Translations under genes and position numbers: made by a program
Notes under the pieces: generated by a model
What the model was told of the DNA's origin: nothing
Databases searched by the model: none
The model's input: only the letters and a program-made list of their open reading frames with translations
In this document: positions 25,716 to 34,042 of the stretch, piece after piece
How positions within the stretch are numbered: the stretch's first letter is position 1
Layout of the letters: every line of letters starts with the position of its first letter
Source of the DNA: Gemmobacter denitrificans
GTDB taxonomy: Bacteria > Pseudomonadota > Alphaproteobacteria > Rhodobacterales > Rhodobacteraceae
Direction of reading: 5' to 3'
DNA: 64,000 nucleotides
NCBI RefSeq assembly: GCF_036964905.1
Contig: NZ_JBALHR010000003.1
Location: 421,966-485,965, forward strand

Positions 25716-26128
25716 TGGATGCGCGGATCAGGGATAGCTTTGCCCGTCAGGGATTGATGACCACCTTCGGGGCCACCGTCGTGCGGGTTGAACTGGGTCT
25801 GGTTGAACTGGCCGCCCCGCTGACCCCGGCCAGCAGCCAGCAGCATGGGGCGGGCCATGCCGGGCTGACCTTTGCGCTGGCCGACAGCGCGGCGGGCTAT
25901 GCCAGCCTGACCCTGATGCCCGCCGGGCGCGAGGTGATGACGGCCGAGGCGAAGATAAATCTGTTGGCCCCTGCCTTGGGCGAAAGCCTGTTGGCGCGCG
26001 GCAAGGTGGTAAAGGCCGGGCGGCGGTTGACTGTGGCGCAGGCCGAGGTCTTTGCCCTGCGCGATGGGCAGGAAACGCTGATCGCGCTGATGCAGGCCAC
26101 GATGATCGCAGTTGATCCACCGGCCTGA
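25712..26128 (+). CDS. PaaI-family thioesterase (hotdog fold)
   Basis: This 138-residue hotdog-fold protein has the PaaI pattern: SSQQHGAGHAGLTFALADSA (with the H-G-x-x-HAG core) followed by TAEAKINLLAPALGE and a VAQAEVFALRDG strand. The family hydrolyses acyl- or phenylacetyl-CoA thioesters in the cytoplasm. The start codon ATG overlaps the helicase stop; a second ATG lies directly after it. The pairing with a helicase is not functionally obvious. Confidence 0.9.
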   Translation: MMDARIRDSFARQGLMTTFGATVVRVELGLVELAAPLTPASSQQHGAGHAGLTFALADSAAGYASLTLMPAGREVMTAEAKINLLAPALGESLLARGKVVKAGRRLTVAQAEVFALRDGQETLIALMQATMIAVDPPA

Positions 26129-26213
26129 GAGAACTCTGGCCGACCGCTGGTTTGCGGCTGCGGTGCCTGCCTGTGGTCTTGACGAAACCGCAAAGCCCGG
26201 GCATCGAAAGGGC

Positions 26214-26606
26214 ATGACCGCCCGCGCGCCCCGCCAGTCGATCCTGATGCGCCTCACCGGCCTTGTGCTGGTGGTGCCCTTCATGCTGCTGTCGCTGCTG
26301 GCACCGGGGTATATGCCGCAACGGTCGGCGGATGGCGCGCTGACGCTGGTCATCTGTTCCGATCAGGGCGCGGTCGAACTGCGTGTCGATCCAGCCACGG
26401 GTGAGCCCGTTTCGCAGCAAGCCCCCGAAGATGACCGCTGCCATTGGGCCCAGGCCGGAATGGCGGCCCTGATCACTGCCACGCCTGCCGTGGCGCTGCC
26501 GCCCGCAACGCTTGTCCCGCTGACGCCCGCCGCGCCCGATGATCTGTGGCGTCCGGCTTTCGATCCGCGTGGGCTGTTTGCCCGTGGCCCCCCTGCAACC
26601 GTCTGA
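26214..26606 (+). CDS. DUF2946-like small exported or membrane protein
   Basis: This 130-residue protein starts with a hydrophobic segment (MRLTGLVLVVPFMLLSLLAPG), then TLVICSDQGAVELRVDP and a DDRCHWAQ segment, then a second weak hydrophobic stretch and a proline-rich tail. The single cysteines and the CS-x-x-G pattern recall DUF2946 proteins, which lie next to heavy-metal or PepSY genes. Here too the next gene encodes a PepSY membrane protein, 36 bases downstream. The start at 26214 follows GAAAGGG. Role unknown; participation in metal uptake is inferred from position. Confidence 0.65.
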   Translation: MTARAPRQSILMRLTGLVLVVPFMLLSLLAPGYMPQRSADGALTLVICSDQGAVELRVDPATGEPVSQQAPEDDRCHWAQAGMAALITATPAVALPPATLVPLTPAAPDDLWRPAFDPRGLFARGPPATV

Positions 26607-26642
26607 ACCGAAACCCCATTTTCCTTTCAGACGGAGACAACC

Positions 26643-28061
26643 ATGTCGATCCAGACGCCCGGCAATGCTGCCGGTGGCGGGCAATCCCGCATCAATCCCC
26701 TTTATTTCGCCGCATGGCGCTGGCACTTCTATGCCGGGCTTTATGTCATCCCCTTCCTGATCCTGCTGTCGGTCACCGGTATCGTGATGGTCTGGTTCAG
26801 TGCCATTGCGCCGGAGTATGGCGAACGGCTCAGCCTGACACCCAAAGGCAGCGCGATGGCTGTCTCGGCCCAGGCCGAAGCTGCCGCTGCCCATGCCGGG
26901 GGCACTGTGACCCGCTATATCGCGCCCTATGGCGCGGAAAACCCGGCGATTTTCCGTGTGGCCACCGAAAGCGGTGCGCAGATGGTGGCGCTGAACCCCT
27001 ATTCGGGCGAAGTCCTGCGAAGCACGACCGAGGGCGATACCTGGGAAGAGTTGGCCGATGGGTTGCATGGCCAGCTTCTGATGCAGGGTGAGGCCAAGTT
27101 CTGGGGCGATCTGCTGATCGAGATTGCGGCCTCGCTGTGCCTTTTGCTGGTGGTGACCGGGCTTTATCTGGCCTGGCCGCGCAATGGCAAAGGCCTGCGC
27201 AGCATGCTGGTGCCGGATTTCAGCGCCACGGGCCGCGCCTTCTGGAAATCGCTGCACCTGAGCCTTGGCAGCTGGATGAGCTTGATCCTTGTGTTCTTCC
27301 TGATTTCCGGGCTCAGCTGGGCAGGCATCTGGGGGGCCAAATTCGTGCAGGCCTGGAGCACCTTCCCCGCCGAAAAGTGGGATAATGTGCCGCTGTCCGA
27401 TGCGACCCATGCCGCGATGAACCATACCTCGGTCGAGGAAGTGCCATGGGCGCTGGAACAGACCCCGATGCCGGCTTCGGGCTCGGATACGGGCGTGACG
27501 GGCACCGCGCCGGGTGTGCCGGTTGAACTGGAAAGCCTTGTGGCCCTGGCGCGCAGCCTTGATTTCTACGCACGGTTCCAGCTGAATTATCCCCAAGGCG
27601 AAACCGGGGTCTGGACCATCAGCCGCGACAGCATGTCGAATGACAGCCCCGATCCGACCAGCGACCGCACCGTGCATGTGGATCAGTTCACCGGCAAGAT
27701 TCTGGCCGATGTGACGTTTGCCGATTACAGCCCGGCAGGGCAGGCGATGGCGGTGGGTATCCCGCTGCATATGGGTCTCATGGGCCTGTGGAACGCCGTG
27801 CTGAACATCGCGATCTGCCTGCTGCTGATCACCGTATCCGTCACCTCGGTGGTGATGTGGTGGAAGCGCCGCCCGTCAGGGGCTGCGCGTCTGGCGGCAC
27901 CGCCGCGCCCCGACCTTGTGCCGCTGACCAAGGGCATGGTGCTGATTGCGTTGGTGATGTCGATGGCTTTCCCGGTGCTGGGGTTGACCCTGCTTGCCGT
28001 GCTGGCCTTTGATCTGCTGGTGCTGAACTGGGTGCCGCCGCTGAAACGCGCGCTGTCCTGA
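26643..28061 (+). CDS. PepSY-associated TM helix protein
   Basis: This 472-residue inner-membrane protein has the PepSY_TM layout: an N-terminal transmembrane helix right after YFAAWRWHFYAGLYVIPFLI, a periplasmic PepSY domain, two central helices (ASLCLLLVVTGLYLAWPR and MSLILVFFLISGLSWAG), a second periplasmic part and three C-terminal helices. The HxYxGL-type start (WHFYAGLYVIPF) is diagnostic. Relatives are associated with siderophore receptors or metal reduction. Zinc uptake genes follow in convergent orientation. It probably forms a unit with the small protein at 26214. Confidence 0.88.
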   Translation: MSIQTPGNAAGGGQSRINPLYFAAWRWHFYAGLYVIPFLILLSVTGIVMVWFSAIAPEYGERLSLTPKGSAMAVSAQAEAAAAHAGGTVTRYIAPYGAENPAIFRVATESGAQMVALNPYSGEVLRSTTEGDTWEELADGLHGQLLMQGEAKFWGDLLIEIAASLCLLLVVTGLYLAWPRNGKGLRSMLVPDFSATGRAFWKSLHLSLGSWMSLILVFFLISGLSWAGIWGAKFVQAWSTFPAEKWDNVPLSDATHAAMNHTSVEEVPWALEQTPMPASGSDTGVTGTAPGVPVELESLVALARSLDFYARFQLNYPQGETGVWTISRDSMSNDSPDPTSDRTVHVDQFTGKILADVTFADYSPAGQAMAVGIPLHMGLMGLWNAVLNIAICLLLITVSVTSVVMWWKRRPSGAARLAAPPRPDLVPLTKGMVLIALVMSMAFPVLGLTLLAVLAFDLLVLNWVPPLKRALS

Positions 28062-28071
28062 TCTTTCGCGG

Positions 28072-28093
28072 GCGGCGGGGTCAGCCCCGCCGC
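28072..28093. terminator. Strong hairpin between convergent PepSY and znuB genes
   Basis: GCGGCGGGG pairs with CCCCGCCGC across TCAG, ending inside the last znuB codons. No T-run follows on either strand, so it would act only as a weak or factor-assisted terminator. Confidence 0.5.
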
Positions 28094-28878
28094 ATCCGCC
28101 CGAACCCGGCGACCAGTGCAAAGCACAGCATCGCCACCACTACGATGGAAGGCCCTGCCGGGGTATCTTCGGCCAGCGACAGCTGCAGCCCGCCCAGCAC
28201 CGACCCGCCACCGATCAGCGCGGCAAGGGCGGCCATGGTTTCCGGGCTTCGGGCCAGCCCCCGTGCCGTTGCGGCGGGGATGATGAGCATGGCCGCGATC
28301 AGCAGCGCCCCCACCACTTTCAGCGCCATGGCCACGGTCAGCGCCAATGCAAGCGTCAGCACCAGCCGCTCCCGGTCGGGATGCAGACCCGAGGCCGCCG
28401 CCAGATCCTCGTTCAGCGTGCAGGTCAGCAGGGCCGACCAGCGCCAGATCAGCAGGGCCAGCACCAGAAGCGCCCCGCCCCAGATGAAGGCCAGATCGGT
28501 TTGCGAGACGGCCAGAATATCGCCGAACAGATAGGCAGAAAGATCGACGCGGGCATCGGGCACGAAGCTGACTGCCACCAGACCAAGCGCCAGCGCCGAA
28601 TGGGCCAGCACCCCCAGCGTGGTATCCATGGCCCAGCCGCGCGCGGCCAGTGTCGCCACGGTCACCGCCATCGCCAAGGCCACCGCCAGCGTTCCGGCCC
28701 CGATCGGCAGATCGGCAGCCAGCGCCAGTGCGACGCCCAGAATGGCGGCATGGGCGGTTGCATCGCCGAAATAGGCCATGCGCCGCCAGACCACGAAAGA
28801 GCCCAGCGGCCCGGTGGCCACAGCAAGCCCGATGCCCGCAAGGGCCGCGCGGATCAGGAAATCGTCAAGCAGGGTCAT
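28081..28878 (-). CDS. znuB: Zinc ABC transporter permease ZnuB
   Basis: This 265-residue ABC-3-family permease has eight or nine hydrophobic segments. Typical parts are the N-terminal FVVWRRMAYFGDATAHAAIL, the central GWAMDTTLGVLAHSALALG and the C-terminal VVGALLIAAMLIIPAATA. It forms the membrane channel of the ZnuABC importer. The start at 28878 (MTLLDDFLIRAALAG) matches other ZnuB proteins and lies inside the 3' end of znuC (14-base overlap), so it is coupled to znuC. Confidence 0.95.
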   Translation of the reverse strand: MTLLDDFLIRAALAGIGLAVATGPLGSFVVWRRMAYFGDATAHAAILGVALALAADLPIGAGTLAVALAMAVTVATLAARGWAMDTTLGVLAHSALALGLVAVSFVPDARVDLSAYLFGDILAVSQTDLAFIWGGALLVLALLIWRWSALLTCTLNEDLAAASGLHPDRERLVLTLALALTVAMALKVVGALLIAAMLIIPAATARGLARSPETMAALAALIGGGSVLGGLQLSLAEDTPAGPSIVVVAMLCFALVAGFGRMRRG

Positions 28879-29635
28879 GGTGATGATGCGTGTCGTGATG
28901 GGGGTGCCCATGTGCGTGGTCATGGGTGTGGTCATGATCATGGGCGTGTTGATACAGCGCCAGCGCGCCCTGTGTGCCAAGGCCGAACAGCGCGCGATAT
29001 TCCGGGGCGTTCGAAACAACGCGCGGCGTGCCTTCGCAGCAGACATGGCCGTTCAGGCAGATCACGCGATCCGAGGCGCTCATCACCACATGCAGATCAT
29101 GGCTGACCATCAGCACCGCCGCCCCGGTTTCGCGCCGGACATCTTCGATCAGTCGGTAGAAGGCCGCCTCTCCGGGTTGATCGAGCCCCTGGGTCGGTTC
29201 GTCCAGCATCAGAAGTTCGGGTTCGGTCAGCAGGGCGCGGGCCAGCAGCACCCGCTGCATCTGCCCGCCCGACAGGCCGGTCAGCGGGCGTTCGGCCACT
29301 TCGGGCACACCTACCCGCGCCAGCATTGCATCCGTGGCAGCACGGGTCTGCCGGGTTGGCAGCGACAGGAAACGCCGCGCTGTCATCGGCAGACTGCGGT
29401 CGATCTGCAGGGACTGGGGCACATAGCCGATCCGCAGGCCCGGCAGGCGCGTCACCCGCCCATGCCCGGCAGGCACCAACCCAAGCAGGGCGCGCAGCAA
29501 TGTCGATTTGCCTGAACCGTTCGGGCCGATGATGGTGACGATCTCGCCCTTGCGGATCGACAGGCTGACATCGTGCAGCACTTCGGTTCCGCCGCGCGAC
29601 ACACACAGATGTTCGGCGCTGACCAGCGGCGTCAT
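28865..29635 (-). CDS. znuC: Zinc ABC transporter ATP-binding protein ZnuC, with histidine-rich tail
   Basis: This 256-residue ATPase has Walker A GPNGSGKST (~36-44), signature LSGGQMQRVLLARAL, Walker B LLMLDEPTQGLD and H-loop VSHDL. It powers ZnuB. The last 26 residues, after ALALYQ, are almost half histidine (HAHDHDHTHDHAHG and more) and could bind zinc in the cytoplasm. The start at 29635 (MTPLVSAEHL) overlaps the zur stop by 4 bases; an alternative ATG lies 24 bases upstream inside zur. Confidence 0.95.
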   Translation of the reverse strand: MTPLVSAEHLCVSRGGTEVLHDVSLSIRKGEIVTIIGPNGSGKSTLLRALLGLVPAGHGRVTRLPGLRIGYVPQSLQIDRSLPMTARRFLSLPTRQTRAATDAMLARVGVPEVAERPLTGLSGGQMQRVLLARALLTEPELLMLDEPTQGLDQPGEAAFYRLIEDVRRETGAAVLMVSHDLHVVMSASDRVICLNGHVCCEGTPRVVSNAPEYRALFGLGTQGALALYQHAHDHDHTHDHAHGHPHHDTHHHHDPA

Positions 29636-30108
29636 GCTGCCGCCTGGCACGACGGGCACAGCCCCACCGCTTCGATGCTGGCGCGTTCGATGGCAAAGCC
29701 TTCGCTTCCTGCGGCAGCTTCCAATGCCGCAAGCACCGGGCTGGCCGGGGCCTCGGCCACGGCATTGCAGTTGCGGCAGATCAGAAAGGCGGGCGCATGG
29801 GCCTCGCCCGGATGCATGCAGGCGGTGAAGGCGTTCAGCCGCTGGATGCGGTGGGCAAGGCCCTGTTCCACCAGAAAATCCAGCGCGCGATAGGCGACGG
29901 GCGGCTGGTTGCCGAAACCCTCGGCCGCCAGCCGCTGCAACACGTCATAGGCCCCCATGGCGCGATGGGCTTCCAGCAGGATTTCCAGCACGCGACGGCG
30001 CACCGGGGTCAGCCGGGCAGCCCGTTCGGACATGAGCGCATCGGCGCGGGCCAGCACATCACCGGTGCAATGTGCGTGATCATGGCTGTGGAAGGCGGGT
30101 GTTTGCAC
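29632..30108 (-). CDS. zur: Zinc uptake regulator Zur (Fur family)
   Basis: This 158-residue repressor has a winged helix N-terminal half (LTPVRRRVLEILLEAHRAMG, then AYDVLQRLAAEGF and PPVAYRALDFLVEQG) and a C-terminal dimer/metal half. It has two CxxC pairs that bind structural zinc (CRNCN and CPSCQ), plus the HRIQRLNAFTACMHPG segment. The N-terminus HSHDHAHC is histidine-rich. With zinc it would repress both its own operon (zur-znuC-znuB) and the divergent znuA through the palindrome at 30125-30139. Confidence 0.94.
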   Translation of the reverse strand: MQTPAFHSHDHAHCTGDVLARADALMSERAARLTPVRRRVLEILLEAHRAMGAYDVLQRLAAEGFGNQPPVAYRALDFLVEQGLAHRIQRLNAFTACMHPGEAHAPAFLICRNCNAVAEAPASPVLAALEAAAGSEGFAIERASIEAVGLCPSCQAAA

Positions 30109-30124
30109 CTTTGGCCTCTTGACG

Positions 30125-30139
30125 TGTTATGGTATAACA
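30125..30139. promoter_or_regulatory. Zur operator between zur and znuA
   Basis: TGTTAT-GGT-ATAACA is a perfect 6-bp palindrome with a 3-base spacer in the 70-base divergent intergenic region. It fits the ATGTTATA/TATAACAT-type Zur boxes known in proteobacteria. Its position could control both directions. A second TTATACCATA stretch lies at the very start of znuA (30184-30193) and matches the reverse complement of this box. Confidence 0.85.
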
Positions 30140-30178
30140 TACATACCCCGTGGCGAGCACAGCGCAAGGAGCATGATG

Positions 30179-31216
30179 ATGCGTTATACCATATCGATCC
30201 TGATGGCCACCGCCCTTGCCAGCCCGGCCTTTGCCGAAGTGCCGCGCGTGGTGACGGATTTCCTGCCGACCCATGCGTTGGTGTCGATGGTGATGGGGGA
30301 TCTGGGCCAACCCGAGATACTGATGGAAAAGGGCGGCAATGCCCATGATTTCCAACTGCGCCCCAGTCAGGCAGCGGCCCTGGCCGAAGCCGGTCTGGTG
30401 ATCTGGGCCGGGCCGCAGATGTCGCCCTGGCTGGACCGCACATTGGATGGGCTGGGCGATGTTCCCCAGCTGCGTTTGCTGGACGCGCCCGGCACAGAAT
30501 TGCGGGAATTTGGCGCGACGCATGACGACCATGACCATGCCGAAGGCAAGGAGGTGCATGGCGACCATGCCGAAGCGGAAGCCGGGCATGAGGGCCACGG
30601 CCATGCCGCGCCAGAGGCCGCGCACGAAGGGCATGACCATGCCGACCATGATGCAGGGCATGACGACCACACCGAGCCCGGGCATGAAGATCATGCCCAT
30701 GAAGGAATTGATCCCCATGCCTGGCTTGACCCGCATAATGCCGCGCATTGGCTGACGGTGATCGCCGAGGCTCTTGCCGCGCGCGATCCCGAACATGCTG
30801 CGATCTATGCGGCGAATGCTGCTGCCGGGGCTGAACGGATCGCCGCGCTGGACAGCGAACTTGCCGCGCAGTTGACCCCTTTGCAGGGCAAGCCTTTCGT
30901 GGTTTTCCACGATGCCTATGGCTATTTCACCGCCCATTACGGGCTGACGGTGGCCGGGTCGGTGGCGTTGGGCGATGCCACCGCCCCGGGTGCGGCGCGG
31001 CTGCGGGCGTTGCAGGACAAGGCCGGGGCCGAGGCGCTTTGTCTTTTCCCCGAAGCCGGGCATGATCCGAAGCTGGTCGCCCAGATGGCCGAGGCAACCG
31101 GGGTGAAACTTGGCGCCCCGCTGGACCCGGAAGGGGCCGCCATTGACCCGGGGCCAGATGCCTATGCGACCTTGCTGCGCAATCTGGCAACCAATCTGGC
31201 GGATTGCCTGAACTGA
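30179..31216 (+). CDS. znuA: Zinc ABC transporter substrate-binding protein ZnuA
   Basis: This 345-residue periplasmic zinc-binding protein has a signal peptide MRYTISILMATALASPAFA. The three zinc histidines are visible in PTHALVSMVM, GGNAHDFQLRPS and GIDPHAWLDPHNA. Between the first two thirds lies a loop of about 55 residues very rich in His, Asp and Glu, typical of ZnuA metal-capture loops. ATG codons occur at 30173, 30176 and 30179; the last has the best spacing (7 bases) from AAGGAG at 30166-30171. It delivers zinc to ZnuBC, which is encoded divergently, and is under the Zur box upstream. Confidence 0.95.
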   Translation: MRYTISILMATALASPAFAEVPRVVTDFLPTHALVSMVMGDLGQPEILMEKGGNAHDFQLRPSQAAALAEAGLVIWAGPQMSPWLDRTLDGLGDVPQLRLLDAPGTELREFGATHDDHDHAEGKEVHGDHAEAEAGHEGHGHAAPEAAHEGHDHADHDAGHDDHTEPGHEDHAHEGIDPHAWLDPHNAAHWLTVIAEALAARDPEHAAIYAANAAAGAERIAALDSELAAQLTPLQGKPFVVFHDAYGYFTAHYGLTVAGSVALGDATAPGAARLRALQDKAGAEALCLFPEAGHDPKLVAQMAEATGVKLGAPLDPEGAAIDPGPDAYATLLRNLATNLADCLN

Positions 31217-31269
31217 GACTTGCTCCCGCGCGCCCCCGGAGTATTTTTGCGCAAACAGGGTGGGGCGCG

Positions 31270-32232
31270 ATGATCCGGCACTTCGGCATAACGGCGGCAG
31301 GCGCTGCAGTGCAGGCCATCACGCTGCAGGCGGGCGGGCTGAGCGCCACGATCCTGACGCTTGGTGCCATCCTGCAATCGGTGCGGCTGGAAGGTCTGGA
31401 TCACGGGCTGACGCTGGGTTCGGATCGGCTGGCCGATTACGAAGGCGCCCTGTGCTGGCACGGGGCGCTGGTCGGCCCGGTGGCGAACCGCATTGCCCAT
31501 GCGCGCGCCACCGTGGCGGGCCGCCTGTGCCGTTTCGCTGCCAATGACGGGCCGCATTGCCTGCATTCAGGCCCTGATGGCACCCATGCCCGGACCTGGA
31601 CGATTGCCGCCCATGGCCCGGATCATCTGACCTTGACGCTGGATTTGCCCGATGGCGCCGGTGGATTTCCGGGCCAGCGGCATTTGCAGGCCGAATGGCA
31701 CCTGCGCCCAACCGAGCTTTGCCTGACCCTCACCGCCCGCTGTGATGCGGCCACCCTGATCAACCTGGCCAATCACAGCTATTGGAACCTGGACGGCAGC
31801 GCCGATTTCCGGGGCCATCACCTGCGCATCGCAGCCGACCGGATGACCGAGGTGGATGGGGCGCTGATCCCCACGGGGCGGCTTTTGCCGGTCGCGGGTG
31901 GCGCCTTCGATTTCCGGCAGGGGCGGCCCGTAGTTCCGGGGGCGCCCGCACTGGATACGAATTTCTGTCTGTCTGACTGGCCCGAGGATTTGCGGGATGT
32001 GCTGTGGCTGACCGGGCAGGGCGGGCTGACCCTGACGCTGGCCACCACCGAACCGGGGCTGCAGGTCTATGATCACCGCGCCCCTGCAGATGCCGGTCAT
32101 GGCGCCTATGCCGGATTGGCGATCGAGCCACAGCATTGGCCGGATGCCCCGAACCAGCCTGCCTTCCCGCCGATCCTGCTGCAGCCGCATGAAACCCGCC
32201 ACCAGATCACGCGGTGGCGCTTTTCGCGCTGA
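31270..32232 (+). CDS. Aldose 1-epimerase (galactose mutarotase family)
   Basis: This 320-residue beta-sandwich enzyme interconverts alpha and beta anomers of aldoses. Catalytic residues are recognisable: the histidine in NLANHSYWNLDG, an earlier substrate histidine in GPHCLHSGP and the glutamate in GLAIEPQHWPDAPN. Residue GPVANRIAHARA is the usual substrate-binding segment. The start at 31270 (MIRHFGITAAG) is preferred; the longer frame would overlap znuA by 13 bases and has no homology. No sugar operon is nearby, so its pathway is unclear. Confidence 0.93.
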   Translation: MIRHFGITAAGAAVQAITLQAGGLSATILTLGAILQSVRLEGLDHGLTLGSDRLADYEGALCWHGALVGPVANRIAHARATVAGRLCRFAANDGPHCLHSGPDGTHARTWTIAAHGPDHLTLTLDLPDGAGGFPGQRHLQAEWHLRPTELCLTLTARCDAATLINLANHSYWNLDGSADFRGHHLRIAADRMTEVDGALIPTGRLLPVAGGAFDFRQGRPVVPGAPALDTNFCLSDWPEDLRDVLWLTGQGGLTLTLATTEPGLQVYDHRAPADAGHGAYAGLAIEPQHWPDAPNQPAFPPILLQPHETRHQITRWRFSR

Positions 32233-32273
32233 TGCGACGGCCAACTGCGCCCACCTGACACAAAAGATAGGCA

Positions 32274-32289
32274 TTGACACCATTGTCAG
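32274..32289. promoter_or_regulatory. Possible operator or -35 element upstream of the desaturase gene
   Basis: TGACA-CCAT-TGTCA is a 14-bp palindrome (32275-32288) that includes a consensus-like TTGACA. It lies about 115 bases before the desaturase start. No -10 hexamer at normal spacing was recognised, so a regulator site is more likely than a standard promoter. Confidence 0.3.
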
Positions 32290-32401
32290 ACATGGCCCTG
32301 CGCCGTAGTAGATAGGAAAGCCTTGCCACGCGCGCGGACCTAAAGCCAGCGCCGACCGGGGCCGCAACCCCCGGCGCTGCCGGCCTGATGAACAGACCCA
32401 G

Positions 32402-33427
32402 ATGAACGACATGCCTGAAACCCCGCGCAAGGCCACCGACTGGCTGAAGGTTCTTGCGAAATACCGCACACCTTCAACCCGGCGCAGCCTGCTGGAACTG
32501 GCGGCAACGCTGGTGCCCTTTGTCGCGCTTTGGGCCATGGCCTGGATGGCGCTTTCGGTCAGCGTATGGCTGGCGCTGGCGCTGGCGGTGGTGAACGGGC
32601 TGTTTCTGGTGCGTATCTTCATCATCCAGCATGATTGCGGCCATGGCTCTTTCCTTGCCAACCGCAGCGCGCAGGATTGGGTGGGGCGGATTCTGGGTGT
32701 GTTGACGCTGACGCCCTATGCGGTCTGGCGGCGGACCCATTCGATCCATCACGCCCATCACGGCAATCTGGATCAGCGCGGCATCGGTGACGTGACCACC
32801 CTGACGATCGAGGAATATCGGGCGCGGTCGCCGATGGGGCGCTGGATGTACCGGCTGTATCGCCATCCGGTCGTGCTGTTCGTGCTGGGCCCGAGCTATC
32901 TGTTCATTCTGCAGAACCGCCTGCCGATGGGGCTGATGAATGCGGGCTGGCGCTACTGGACTTCGGCCATGGGCACCAATGCGATGATCGGCATCGCCCT
33001 TGGCCTGATCGTCTGGTTCGGGGGCTTCTTGCCGGTGCTGCTGATCTTCCTGCCCACATCGGTCATTGCCGCCACCATCGGGGTCTGGCTGTTCTATGTG
33101 CAGCACCAGTTCGAAGAGACCCATTGGTCCAAGGGCGATGACTGGCAGTTGCATCATGCCGCGCTGGAAGGAAGCTCGCATTATGTGCTGCCGCAACCGC
33201 TGCGCTGGCTGTCGGGCAATATCGGCATCCACCATGTGCATCACCTCTATTCGCGCATCCCCTTCTATCGCCTGACCGAAGTACTGGAGGACTATCGCGA
33301 ACTGGCCGAGGCGCAGCGCCTGACCATCCGCGAAAGCCTGTCCACCGTGCGCCTGCATCTGTGGGACGAGGCCGAAGGGCGGCTGACCTCTTTCGCCGAG
33401 GCACATGCCCGCTACGGGATCGCCTGA
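32402..33427 (+). CDS. Membrane fatty acid desaturase
   Basis: This 341-residue integral membrane di-iron enzyme has the three histidine boxes of the family: HDCGH (residues ~78-82), HSIHHAHH (~115-122) and HHVHH (~279-283). Four or more hydrophobic segments surround them. Such desaturases introduce double bonds into acyl chains of membrane lipids, using oxygen and electrons from ferredoxin or cytochrome. The box spacing resembles omega-3/delta-12-type acyl-lipid desaturases, but the position specificity cannot be told. It is a single-gene unit. Confidence 0.92.
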   Translation: MNDMPETPRKATDWLKVLAKYRTPSTRRSLLELAATLVPFVALWAMAWMALSVSVWLALALAVVNGLFLVRIFIIQHDCGHGSFLANRSAQDWVGRILGVLTLTPYAVWRRTHSIHHAHHGNLDQRGIGDVTTLTIEEYRARSPMGRWMYRLYRHPVVLFVLGPSYLFILQNRLPMGLMNAGWRYWTSAMGTNAMIGIALGLIVWFGGFLPVLLIFLPTSVIAATIGVWLFYVQHQFEETHWSKGDDWQLHHAALEGSSHYVLPQPLRWLSGNIGIHHVHHLYSRIPFYRLTEVLEDYRELAEAQRLTIRESLSTVRLHLWDEAEGRLTSFAEAHARYGIA

Positions 33428-33445
33428 TCCGCGACTGACCCGTTT

Positions 33446-33790
33446 TCAGCGCAAGAGGCGCTGCAACCGGGGGCGGATGCGCAGAAACCCGCGATAGCCC
33501 ACCTCGAACACCGGTGTCAGCGGAGGCCAGCCGGCCAGAAGTCCCAAGGGGCGCAGGACCGGGATCGCCCGCCACATCGCCGCAAAGGCGGCGGCCCCGG
33601 ACATCAGCCGACCGTCTTCTTCTGCGTGAAACCTGGACAGGATGGCGGCGCGATCCAGTGGGCAGGCTGTCTCGGGGTTGCAGGCATCGACAAAGGTGAT
33701 CGCGCCGCGCCGGTCCAGTCGCCGCATCAGGGCGATCTCGCGGGTGCAAAGCGGACATCCACTATCGAACCAGACCGTTACGCGCGACAT
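33446..33790 (-). CDS. DCC-family thiol-disulfide oxidoreductase-like protein (DUF393)
   Basis: This 114-residue protein carries the defining motif D-S-G-C-P-L-C after a beta strand (VTVWFDSGCPLC) and the downstream DACNP segment. The CxxC in a thioredoxin-like fold suggests thiol redox activity; no substrate is known. The C-terminal half includes VGYRGFLRIRPRL as in other family members. The start at 33790 (MSRVTVWFDSG) was chosen since the upstream frame has no homology. It is convergent with the desaturase gene and is divergent from the cyclase gene. Confidence 0.88.
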   Translation of the reverse strand: MSRVTVWFDSGCPLCTREIALMRRLDRRGAITFVDACNPETACPLDRAAILSRFHAEEDGRLMSGAAAFAAMWRAIPVLRPLGLLAGWPPLTPVFEVGYRGFLRIRPRLQRLLR

Positions 33791-34042
33791 GGTGCCCAGG
33801 CTCCTTTGAGGCATCTCTTGATGCAAGCTAGGCCGCAAGTCGGGGCGGGCAATGCGGCTTGGTGCCGAAACGCTCTGGTCTGGAGTCATCCGGCGATTTG
33901 CTCTGTAACGGATTTATCACCGGCGCGGCGCTTGCTTGGCCTTGCCCCGGCGGCCAGCATCGGGCAGCATGCGCAGGCGTGATGGTCCAATCAGCCCGGG
34001 GCCATCATCGGGTTCTTTTGCTGGCGCGGATCTTATCCAGAC

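Noticed and set aside
33904..33921. TGTAA-N8-TCACC upstream of the first cyclase, resembling a Crp/Fnr-type site
   Set aside because: The spacer is 8 instead of 6 bases and both half-sites are imperfect, so it does not meet the Crp pattern.
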